Shown piece after piece: positions 35,183 through 43,794 of a DNA stretch of 64,000 nt (the stretch's first letter is position 1; every line of letters begins with the position of its first letter). The notes under the pieces were generated by a model. That model was not told where the DNA came from. It ran no database searches and saw only the letters and a list, made by a program, of their open reading frames with translations. Origin of the DNA: CAYRFQ01 sp964423615 (GTDB lineage Bacteria; Planctomycetota; Planctomycetia; Gemmatales; Gemmataceae); NCBI GenBank assembly GCA_964423615.1, contig CAYRFQ010000010.1, positions 1 through 64,000 on the forward strand, given 5' to 3'. A program made the position numbers and the translations under genes.

Positions 35183-38100
35183 CTAAATCATAGTCACCGT
35201 TCCAAAAATATTGGGATCGCCATCAGAGGAAAGGTTCCCGATCGTCAAAAACATCGAAACGAAATCCACTTCGAAAAGATCACTGTTGTAGATTCCGCCT
35301 CCTTGGCCCAATCCATCATTTCCAGAACCTTGTCCCATTCCAGCGAGGGCCTGATTGCCTATGGTAATCGTGCCCGTCATTCGCACCATCGAAGGAGGTA
35401 GCGGTGGGAATGGTGCAGGTGGCGGGGGATTAAGGAACGGCATGGTGTCGTTGTAGAAGCCACCACCTTGAGCGTTCCCACCGTTCCCGTTGAGGAGTCC
35501 TCCATTTCCGCCTATCGCTCGGTTGCCAATCACAACCAAGTTATTAAACGTATTCATTCCGGCGGACGTCGCGATCCCTCCGCCGAAAGCATCGCCACCT
35601 GTTCCGTTGTTCGATCCACCGGTCCCTCCGCGAGCCACGTTATAGCTCACGTTGGTGTTCTCGATCAACAGAGTCCCTGGGGCGCCAAAGGGTGCCCCCA
35701 ATGTCCCGGAAGCCACGCCTCCACCAATCCCCTCCCCACCATTCTCGCCGTTACCTCCTGGCGAACCAATTGCCGAATTACGAGTGACCGTGCTGTTTCG
35801 TAAGACTCCTTCAACCCCGAAGAGAAAGCCGAAGAAGAAGATACCTCCTCCGACACCAAGACCACCATTTTGAGAACCACCTCCATTGCCAGCCCTTGCT
35901 GTGTTGTTCTGAACTCGGACTCGATCCAGTGTTGCCTCCCCTTGGAACACGACAATGGCCCCTCCGTACGCGTTATTTGGGCCGTCGGCTTTTGGGACGT
36001 TGCTCGGCGGTAAGAAAACATTGTTTCTGGTGCCACCAATCGACTCATTCGAGGTAAAGGCGCTGCCGTAAACATCCAGGACGGCTCGGTTCGGATCAAT
36101 TCCTGGTGGTAGGGGATTCAAGGCTGCAAGGAGCGTCCCGCTGCTTATCGCGCCGCCGAGCGAATGGCCGTTATGGAATGGACTCAAGCTGTCGTTGCCG
36201 CCCAAAGCTTGGTTGCGTAGGAACTGGCTTTCCCGGACTTCCATGAATGCGTCGTTCTGGATCGCTCCGCCAAGAGCGATGCCCGCGAATTCACCGACCC
36301 CAAAGTCCCCTGCTTCAGCAACGTTTCCAAGAAACTGACTCGATTCGATTTTGGCTTGGCCGTGGTTATCGATAGCGCCGCCGAATGCATTGCCGGGAAA
36401 GGCCACAGAGGCTGGCCAAGGTACGCTCGAGGTGACGGTTACGCTGTCCGCCCCGATCGCCATGTTCCGTTCGAACCGACTCGAACGGACAATAAGCTTC
36501 CCAGAATTCCGGATCGCACCACCGGTAGCCGTGCCCGCTCCTTGAACAGCTTGGCTTGAATTCAAAACTTTGTCAGGATTCGCCTCTGCTCGATTTCCTC
36601 GAAACAGCGTGTTATGGACACCGAGGTATTCCTCATTAAAGATGGCACCCCCGAGACTTTCCGCCGTGTTATTGATGAAGACCTCGCCGAAACTTGTCGT
36701 CGTAGGTGCCAGCATTGCAAAGTTAGATGGAGCGGGTCCAGGGCCTCCGGTCGGGGGAAGGGCCATGGTGACGACTCCAAGTGCACCTCCCTGACCGTTG
36801 CCGCTGATACCGATGAATGCGTCATCGAGTGGATCACTGGAAGTCCCGCCATCATCGACAAAGAAAAACGTGCCGTCGCCCCCTTTGGCTTCATTATCGA
36901 AATAGCGATTGCGCCTCAGGGTCGCCGAAGCATCCACCAACGCGACGGCTCCTCCGTTGCCCGTCCCGCCGACTCCGGTTCCAGCTCCGTTTCCACCCGT
37001 GACGCCGTTCTGTCTGAGAATATTGTCCTCGAGTGTTGCCTCCCCGCCGAGGATGATGGCCACGGCACCGCCATGAGCATCCCCTCCATTTCCGTTTTGA
37101 CTGTCGACAACAGTCCCAGAACCTCCATTAGCCGTGTTTCCAAGAAAGAAATTCCCCAAGAGACTAGCTGTGGAATTACTCGAAGTCGGATCGAATGGAG
37201 TGAAGTCCATGCTCGTGATGGCTCCTCCCAGCGCTACGCCTCCGTCCGGTGCGGTTCCAACCACGCTTGTACCTGTCCCGCCGAGGACAACGTTGTTTAA
37301 GAATGTGCTCGCCGTGACGGTCAATGATCCAGAAAGGTTGATGACGGCGCCGCCCAACGCAGTTCCTGGTTGCGGAAAGGGCCCATCGGCGGCCTGAAAA
37401 CTAGTTTCGGCCTGGGCCTCATTGCCGACGAACGAACTCTGGGCGATGGTCAAAGTCGGTCGTGACGTGGTAGTCCCTTCGGCCGTCACGCCAGTGTCGC
37501 TGGTGAAGGCTCCGCCGACTCCGATGATTCTTCCGCTTGCGACGTTCCCCCCAAAGTGACTACGGGTGACCGTGACGGTTCCCCCGAATTCGTTAGCAAC
37601 CGCACCACCGGCGGCCAGATCGGCCTTTGCCAAGTTATCGATCATGTGGATGCCGTCGAGTGTGATATCCCCCCCGACGTTGTAAATCCCACCACCCCAA
37701 CCATTTCCGGCCGCAGCAGCAGGAGCGAGCCCTGGAGCATCCATTCCGACGCCGTTTTTGATCGTCAGTCCCGATAACGTCACTATCGGGGCGTTGGAAA
37801 GTTCCATCTCGGTCACAGCGGGGCCGGCCATCTCGGGTCGCACGAGGAAAACTCGCACTCGCGCATTCTCCGGACCGTTTCCGCCGCTGATCGCCAGATG
37901 GGATGCTCCAGGTCCGTTGATCGTCAGATTGTCCGTGATCTCGAGTTGGCTATTGAGAACAATCTCCCCGGAAAGGCCTGGAATGAAGTCGATGATGTCG
38001 TCCTCCATGTTTCCATTCGCCGTATTAATGGCGTTAGGAAGCGAACCAGTGACAAGGGGGTCGGACGAAAGGTTCGTGACCGTGATCATGGCAGGAACAC

Positions 38101-38203
38101 TTCGGTCCTCGAGATGCTCTAGAACTAGGCGGAAACGGCGAATTCGACGCCGAGCGTGCCGGGATAAACTAGGGGATACTGGGCGTGATGAGAACCAAAA
38201 CAT
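35183..38203 (-). CDS. Pmp-like beta-helix surface protein with planctomycete secretion tag
   Basis: Starting at ATG 38203 (GGAG eight bases upstream) gives 1,006 residues. The N-terminus is basic (SRHARRRIRRFRLVLEHLE) and runs into LEHLEDRSVPA, the planctomycete export signature that stands in for an ordinary signal peptide. The rest is a long right-handed beta-helix built from units with GGAI, GGAV or GGGI and FxxN motifs (for example LGGAIQN and QFLRN), the same pair of motifs that defines chlamydial polymorphic membrane proteins. No autotransporter barrel is visible at the C-terminus, which ends in VTMI. The inferred role is a cell-surface or adhesion protein. Confidence 0.85.
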   Translation of the reverse strand: MFWFSSRPVSPSLSRHARRRIRRFRLVLEHLEDRSVPAMITVTNLSSDPLVTGSLPNAINTANGNMEDDIIDFIPGLSGEIVLNSQLEITDNLTINGPGASHLAISGGNGPENARVRVFLVRPEMAGPAVTEMELSNAPIVTLSGLTIKNGVGMDAPGLAPAAAAGNGWGGGIYNVGGDITLDGIHMIDNLAKADLAAGGAVANEFGGTVTVTRSHFGGNVASGRIIGVGGAFTSDTGVTAEGTTTSRPTLTIAQSSFVGNEAQAETSFQAADGPFPQPGTALGGAVINLSGSLTVTASTFLNNVVLGGTGTSVVGTAPDGGVALGGAITSMDFTPFDPTSSNSTASLLGNFFLGNTANGGSGTVVDSQNGNGGDAHGGAVAIILGGEATLEDNILRQNGVTGGNGAGTGVGGTGNGGAVALVDASATLRRNRYFDNEAKGGDGTFFFVDDGGTSSDPLDDAFIGISGNGQGGALGVVTMALPPTGGPGPAPSNFAMLAPTTTSFGEVFINNTAESLGGAIFNEEYLGVHNTLFRGNRAEANPDKVLNSSQAVQGAGTATGGAIRNSGKLIVRSSRFERNMAIGADSVTVTSSVPWPASVAFPGNAFGGAIDNHGQAKIESSQFLGNVAEAGDFGVGEFAGIALGGAIQNDAFMEVRESQFLRNQALGGNDSLSPFHNGHSLGGAISSGTLLAALNPLPPGIDPNRAVLDVYGSAFTSNESIGGTRNNVFLPPSNVPKADGPNNAYGGAIVVFQGEATLDRVRVQNNTARAGNGGGSQNGGLGVGGGIFFFGFLFGVEGVLRNSTVTRNSAIGSPGGNGENGGEGIGGGVASGTLGAPFGAPGTLLIENTNVSYNVARGGTGGSNNGTGGDAFGGGIATSAGMNTFNNLVVIGNRAIGGNGGLLNGNGGNAQGGGFYNDTMPFLNPPPPAPFPPLPPSMVRMTGTITIGNQALAGMGQGSGNDGLGQGGGIYNSDLFEVDFVSMFLTIGNLSSDGDPNIFGTVTMI

Positions 38204-38650
38204 GCATGCAGCTCCAAAAATCAAGTAAACAAAAGACAAGTAAATTTCTTGGGGTAGAGAGAATAATCCGAGTGGGTACTGGTTCTCGTCCCTACCCTCG
38301 AGACTCAAGTCTCAGCGAAAACGGAAAGGTACACTCTCTCTCGTTGGGGTTGTTTCAACAAGATCGCGATATCCAGGGGAACATTACGGAGTGAACTGGA
38401 GGTTCGGACGACGACCTGTCGAAGCGAAACCACCATAAAAGAAGACATCCTTACAGCTTTGCTATTTTAACTATGAGCTACTAGGACTAGCGGAAGCTGT
38501 GGGGTGCAGTGCGCACGAAAGATGAATTTTTTCCATTTTTTTCTTAACTTCGAGTTTAGACATGTGGATGTGCGATTGGGGACGTATTTGTTGTCCCCGA
38601 GATTTGCTACTGCCCACGACCGAATCGAGCCCGGCATGCAGACAATGCAC
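38204..38650. other. Intergenic, no gene seen
   Basis: 447 bp between the polytopic FHA gene stop and the beta-helix start. It includes an in-frame upstream extension of the beta-helix frame to 38308 that is judged untranslated. A promoter for the beta-helix gene is expected here. Confidence 0.5.
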
Positions 38651-39691
38651 TCACCTCCGATGATGCGCACCCTGTTGATGTGTTGAAGGTAGTGACGTGG
38701 AAGATTGCTGACCGAGCTGAGCCGCAACGAAGGAGCCAGAGCTAACAACGGCACGGCGACGGGGCAGTTGACGCAACTGGGCTTCACGAAGTTGGAACCG
38801 AAGGATAACGTTTCCAAGTTGGATTTTATCACCGTCGTTCAACTTGACGGACGAATGAACCGGAGCATCGTTGACTCTCGTATTCTCTGGAGGTGCGTCG
38901 TTGTTCACCAAAGTATAATGCTTCCCAACTCGGCGAATATACGCATGTCGCTTCTCGACTTTCATGTCTCGGAATAACGCTATGTCGGCTTGTTCTTCTC
39001 TTCCGAGGAGGGTAGCGATTTTGTCCAGGGGATACTCGCGACCCTCTTGCCACCCGCGAAGAACCTTGACCGACGCCGCCTCGAAAACTCCCTGGACGAA
39101 TGCCGAGAGGGCTCCGATACAAGCACCCATGATGACCAAACCGAGTGCCCCGGACAGGTAGGCTTCCCCTTGCCCGGCATTCAAAGCCAGGAACAAACCG
39201 TAAAGACATCCACCGATGAAACCCCCAATCGCACCACCGATCGTTCCGTAACTGAACTTCCCAAGCGAACGGGCAGCAATTCCTTCGCTCATGCCGACGG
39301 CCACACCGAGCAACGTCCAACCGATCCCACGAGCTAGAGAGTCGGTCATCACCGAAAACGCTGTGGTTTCGCCGGACCCAAACAGTGAATCGAAGATTGC
39401 CTTGAGATTTTGCCCAACGACTCCCCCGAAGGCCCCGCCTAACATCCCAAGCAAAAAGCCATAGGTCGAAAGCCGGGCGAAACGGGCTAGAGACCGATCG
39501 CGAATGGCATCCACGCTCACCACAAAATAGGCGATGAGTCCACCAAGTATGGCACCGGCGAGTGGGTCTTGCACCCATCGATAGTCGTTCGTCGGATTTT
39601 TGTCACCGAGGATTCCGTAGAGCATCCATCCTATTAACCCACCTAGGCCCCCAAACACCGCGTTGTAGTAAATTCGAACGAATAGTGACAT
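38651..39691 (-). CDS. Polytopic glycine-rich membrane protein with C-terminal FHA domain
   Basis: A 346-residue protein. Residues 1-215 hold about six hydrophobic segments full of Gly (YYNAVFGGLGGLIGWML; GTIGGAIGGFIGG), which suggests tightly packed helices. Residues about 225-320 are an FHA domain (ATLLGREEQADIALF, EKRHAYI, LNDGDKIQLG) facing the cytoplasm. The canonical Ser-x-x-His is Lys-Arg-His and the Asn-Gly region is altered, so phosphothreonine binding may be weakened. A basic, Gln/Ser-rich tail follows. The inferred role is to recruit phosphorylated partners to the membrane. It is the most upstream gene of the minus-strand cluster. Confidence 0.8.
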   Translation of the reverse strand: MSLFVRIYYNAVFGGLGGLIGWMLYGILGDKNPTNDYRWVQDPLAGAILGGLIAYFVVSVDAIRDRSLARFARLSTYGFLLGMLGGAFGGVVGQNLKAIFDSLFGSGETTAFSVMTDSLARGIGWTLLGVAVGMSEGIAARSLGKFSYGTIGGAIGGFIGGCLYGLFLALNAGQGEAYLSGALGLVIMGACIGALSAFVQGVFEAASVKVLRGWQEGREYPLDKIATLLGREEQADIALFRDMKVEKRHAYIRRVGKHYTLVNNDAPPENTRVNDAPVHSSVKLNDGDKIQLGNVILRFQLREAQLRQLPRRRAVVSSGSFVAAQLGQQSSTSLPSTHQQGAHHRR

Positions 39692-39809
39692 GGCTTAACC
39701 CGCCCCGAAGAGGTGTCTCATGGCCGCGACGGCTGAATCCATATTCTTTGTAATCGGTATATATTGAATCCACAACGTCACGTCGCGACGACGCGTGAGA
39801 AATTATCTC

Positions 39810-41321
39810 TCAGTCTCTCATCGGTCGGCTAAAACCTTGCATCTTATAGCGAGTCAACAAGGCTCGCATTTGTTGAACGCGTTGAGGGTTTTCCAAATAG
39901 ACATTCCTCTTTTGGGCGATGTCGGTTTTCAGGTCGTAAAGCTGCCCTTTCGGACCAGATTTCTTTGGCTTGATGACTGCCGGTCGAGTGAATCCGCCTG
40001 ATCCGAGTCCTTCGATCAACACCCAATCGCCCTGACGAATGGCAAACACTCCGCGCGACGAATGGTGGATTGTGGCCTCGCGTATTGGCCGCCGGAGTTT
40101 TTTGCCCAGTATCGCGGGAAGAATGTTGTGGCTGTCTTCTCCGGTATTTTTAGGCAAACCGGCCCCAACAATTTCCGCAAACGTGGCCAGCGTGTCCGTA
40201 AGGCAAATCGTCTCGTGGCTCTCGCGATTGGCCGGAGTGTGGCCGGGCCAGTATACGATGAAAGGAACGCGATGACCGCCTTCCCAGATGTCCGCCTTTT
40301 GCCCCCGGAGAATCCAATTGGCAGAATGCCCCCATCGCATGATGTCGGCGATGGGCCAATGAGACCCGTTGTCGCTGGTTACGATGACAATTGTGTTGTC
40401 AGAGAGTTTGAGACGCTCCAACGTATTCATCACTTGACCCACCGTCGCGTCGACCTGAGCCACGAAATCGCCGTAGTAACCGACCATGGTTTTCCCACGG
40501 AATTCCTTTGTCGGCAACCAGGGGGTATGCGGTGCGGTGAGCGGAAAATAGAGGAAAAAGGGTTGATCTTCCTTGGCTCGACTTTCCATGTAATTGACGG
40601 CCTTTTCAGTCAACTTGGGCAACACGTCGATATGTCGAAACTCAGGGGCGATGGGTCCTCCACGCCAAAAACCCCCACCTTTCTGGCGACGGTGCTTGCT
40701 CCCTTTTATCGTCTCGGTCGGACGCTGGAGAGGCTTTGTGTTCTCAACGAAGACGTAAGGAGTCATATCGAGCGAGGCCGGGATGCCAAAGAAATAGTCG
40801 AAACCGACCGAGTTCGGCCCAGGCGTGAGTGGTTTGGTGTAATCGGTCTTCTTGGACTTACCCAGACCGAGGTGCCACTTCCCGACACAAGCCGTGTGGT
40901 AGCCTTTCGTCTTGAGGAGCGACGCCAACGTCATCCGACCAGGCTCGATCAATATTGGACTGTATCCCCCCAAGACTCCACGCTTTAGACGTGAGCGCCA
41001 ACAGTATCTTCCCGTCAGAACCCCGTAGCGTGTCGGAGTGCAGACCGCAGACGGTGAGTGAGCATCGGTAAACCGAATTCCCATTTTGGCGAGGCGATCC
41101 AAGTTTGGCGTTGGAATTTTCGAATCAGAGTTGTAGCACCCCAGGTCACCAATACCCAGATCGTCGGCCAGGATGAAGACTATGTTAGGGGGTGTAGAGT
41201 TTTGCTGGGCATTGGCGTCGTTTGCACAAAGCAGCAACACTAGGATTCCAACAGGAAACGCCCAGAACGTCTTGATGTATTCCGTTAGGTTTTGGTGGAA
41301 AGCAGGAAATGGCGATTGCAT
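39810..41321 (-). CDS. Secreted sulfatase (formylglycine type)
   Basis: Starting at ATG 41321 gives 503 residues with a signal peptide (FPVGILVLLLCANDANA). The sulfatase signature is intact: PNIVFILADDLGIGD with the metal-binding Asp pair, and CTPTR (CxPxR) with Cys94, the residue converted to formylglycine. Further landmarks are KWHLG, SDNGSHW and HRVPFIVYWPG. These enzymes remove sulfate esters from algal or host polysaccharides in the periplasm or outside. The catalytic Cys needs a formylglycine-generating enzyme, which is not encoded in this window. It is monocistronic. Confidence 0.93.
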   Translation of the reverse strand: MQSPFPAFHQNLTEYIKTFWAFPVGILVLLLCANDANAQQNSTPPNIVFILADDLGIGDLGCYNSDSKIPTPNLDRLAKMGIRFTDAHSPSAVCTPTRYGVLTGRYCWRSRLKRGVLGGYSPILIEPGRMTLASLLKTKGYHTACVGKWHLGLGKSKKTDYTKPLTPGPNSVGFDYFFGIPASLDMTPYVFVENTKPLQRPTETIKGSKHRRQKGGGFWRGGPIAPEFRHIDVLPKLTEKAVNYMESRAKEDQPFFLYFPLTAPHTPWLPTKEFRGKTMVGYYGDFVAQVDATVGQVMNTLERLKLSDNTIVIVTSDNGSHWPIADIMRWGHSANWILRGQKADIWEGGHRVPFIVYWPGHTPANRESHETICLTDTLATFAEIVGAGLPKNTGEDSHNILPAILGKKLRRPIREATIHHSSRGVFAIRQGDWVLIEGLGSGGFTRPAVIKPKKSGPKGQLYDLKTDIAQKRNVYLENPQRVQQMRALLTRYKMQGFSRPMRD

Positions 41322-41449
41322 TGGTCGTTCCGTGGTTGAATTTCTAAGTGGCAACGGGCATTCGAATCAGTATGAAACGATCGGGGAGCACCGTCAAGAC
41401 AGTTAGCCCAATCGTGGAAGAAACTCACCACAAGACAAGCCAAAGCCAT

Positions 41450-43363
41450 TCACCGAGTATCCCAATAGATCGTGACATGGGAGACGGGTTGTTCCGTCCG
41501 AAGGCGTAAAAGAGGAATTGTGTCGGTGGGATCGGGCTCGCGTTCGACGATCACACTACTCGGCGAGGCACGCATCCCTGATTGGTAGTGAAAGCTCAAG
41601 ACAACTTTTCCGTTTTCGGGAATGACCTCGCGAAACGTCAGGTGGTGTTCGTCTCCACGAACGAAGATGGCTTTTCCGTGTATCGTGAATGTCCTCTCGG
41701 GCGCGCGTATGCGAAAGAGGTAACCGGTCTTTCCGTCCTTGATGGTCACAAGCAAGTCAGCTCCCTTCCACTGCGAGAACCTCTCGAGCCCAGCCGGAGA
41801 CCAAACAACCACCCATCCGACGTTGTAACGACTACAGTATTTGGCCAACGCTTCATCGGTCCACTGGGGAAGTGGTGTCCCTGCTAGTGCACCACGCACA
41901 AAGCCCGAATGGGAGTGCTCGATAATCCCGTGAGGGTCCAACCCGCCAATGTAAGACCGCTCAGTCAACAACGGGAGCAGCGCGGTCCAGCCGGAACTTG
42001 CGTTCCGAACTCTTTGGTCCTCCCACAAGATCCTGGCGGACTGATCCGTGTATTTTTTGAGAACATCGATGATATGTTGCCGATCGACGTTGAGTCCTGT
42101 TTCGATGGGACGGGCCCGGAGGCTTTGCCAAGCTAACGCCGAGACCTCTGTATTTGCAAAGGTCACAACGAGGATTCCAACGACCAACAAAACGGCAGCA
42201 CGGAAATACACGTTACGAGCCAAAATCCGAAATAGCCAATAACTTTGATGGAAGCCATGGGCAGCAGCCAACGAGGCGAGCCACAACGAGGAAACGATCA
42301 GTCGCGACGTCTCGACTCCCGCAAGCGGTTCCCAGTTCATGCCGCGAAGGGCCAAGAGCAAAAACAAGCCACTTCCGAACCCTAAGAGTCGAGCCGTTGC
42401 CCTCTGAGTTCGTTGATTAAATAACACCACCCCCAATAACCCTGCGGCATAGATCATCAAAGCAAGGGTTCGATCGCCACATCCGCCCCAAAGATTCGTT
42501 TCCCAGAATTGCTCGAAATTGTCAAAAACGATGGGCTCGCGTCCCGTTGGCATTGGTGATCGAATCCACCAATTTAAAAGCCATTCGTACAACCACAGCG
42601 AGTTAATCACCAACCCTCCAACCTGAGCGCAGAGCAAAGAGACATGCCAACCGAGAGATCGGTGTCGAACTCCCGCACTCAGGTAGTAAATCATGAACAA
42701 CGGAATCACGAACGGAAACAGCAACGGATGAGCAAACCAGCCCAACGCGGACGTTACCCCCACCCCAACCCAACCACCAAAGGACGGAGCCCGGTCATAC
42801 CGGATTAATGCTCCAACGTGGGCCGTGATGATGAGGCCCGACAGTAGGAGATCGAGGTTGCCATCACGCAAGCATGCCTGGGATGGCGTTCCCCACCAAA
42901 CCAGGAGCCCGAACACTAATGCCCAAAACGTCGGCCACCAGGAGAGTCCAATTCCTTTCGCTGCAGACAGCAATAAACAAGGCACCAACAAAATGACAAT
43001 CAAGAATCCAAATTTGTACGCTCGCGGGCTATATCGTTGTGTACTCAAAAGAAAGAACAACTCGGCGGGTCGACTACCGTCGTCGAACACGGGAGTTTTC
43101 GGGTATCCAGCTTGGAAAGCAGGGTCATAACACGAGACTGTCCCGCGATAGAGAATCGATCGGACGCCGAGGTGTCCGTGATATTGGTGTAACGGGTGCG
43201 ATCCATGCACGATTGGGGTGTCATCGAACAGCTTCGTGAACGGACGCTCGACGCCAAAAAGGGAGATTGTCAACCAGCCATGCCACATAAACAACACCAG
43301 GATTCCCAGAACTGGGAGAAATTTTGCCAGGTATGATGGTGTTTTCATTGGTTCGGTACTCAT
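41450..43363 (-). CDS. Large polytopic membrane protein (glycosyltransferase-C-like topology)
   Basis: Starting at ATG 43363 gives 637 residues; Met47 of the longer frame (43348) is also possible, and neither has a strong ribosome-binding site. About 11-12 hydrophobic helices fill residues 10-430, and an extracytoplasmic beta-rich domain occupies the last 170 residues. An acidic loop after the first helix (ERPFTKLFDDTP; CYDPAFQAGYP) is like those in GT-C lipid-linked sugar transferases and YfhO-type proteins. No specific family is recognised, so the call rests on topology only. It is divergent from the kinase gene. Confidence 0.6.
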   Translation of the reverse strand: MSTEPMKTPSYLAKFLPVLGILVLFMWHGWLTISLFGVERPFTKLFDDTPIVHGSHPLHQYHGHLGVRSILYRGTVSCYDPAFQAGYPKTPVFDDGSRPAELFFLLSTQRYSPRAYKFGFLIVILLVPCLLLSAAKGIGLSWWPTFWALVFGLLVWWGTPSQACLRDGNLDLLLSGLIITAHVGALIRYDRAPSFGGWVGVGVTSALGWFAHPLLFPFVIPLFMIYYLSAGVRHRSLGWHVSLLCAQVGGLVINSLWLYEWLLNWWIRSPMPTGREPIVFDNFEQFWETNLWGGCGDRTLALMIYAAGLLGVVLFNQRTQRATARLLGFGSGLFLLLALRGMNWEPLAGVETSRLIVSSLWLASLAAAHGFHQSYWLFRILARNVYFRAAVLLVVGILVVTFANTEVSALAWQSLRARPIETGLNVDRQHIIDVLKKYTDQSARILWEDQRVRNASSGWTALLPLLTERSYIGGLDPHGIIEHSHSGFVRGALAGTPLPQWTDEALAKYCSRYNVGWVVVWSPAGLERFSQWKGADLLVTIKDGKTGYLFRIRAPERTFTIHGKAIFVRGDEHHLTFREVIPENGKVVLSFHYQSGMRASPSSVIVEREPDPTDTIPLLRLRTEQPVSHVTIYWDTR

Positions 43364-43794
43364 GGCCGTAAGAGAATAACTACCACCAAGAATTGGAGCA
43401 AGACGAGGTTTTTGGTAGGGTTCTAGTCGTTCAAATCTGGATATTGGATTGTGTTGAGTTCGGGAACAATAGCAGGTACGGTCCATAATACCTTCACCCA
43501 GTGTTAGTTCGATTTTTCGACGTCAGCGCAATCCCAAGCATCCTGACCACACGACGGGACTTACCTGGGACGTTTTCCAAAACCGAGAAGATATGGAGGG
43601 CACCAAGGACCGTATTTGTTGCTACACGCTAAAGTCCGGAGAGGAATAGGCGACAAATGCAAGCAAAATGGGCTCTCAAGTGGTCGTAACTGTACGGACG
43701 CCTGCTTTTCAAGGCTCAGTAGCCTTCAAGACTTCTCTGTTCTCCAACTTTCATTCACCAACCTGCATGGTCAGACAAATTGGGAAGACCAAGA
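43364..43794. other. Divergent intergenic region
   Basis: 431 bp between the polytopic membrane protein and the kinase gene, presumably holding both promoters. No gene or convincing regulatory repeat was seen. Confidence 0.5.

Noticed and set aside
40062..40988. 308-codon frame antisense to the sulfatase
   Set aside because: It is antisense to a gene with an intact active site and shows no recognisable domain.
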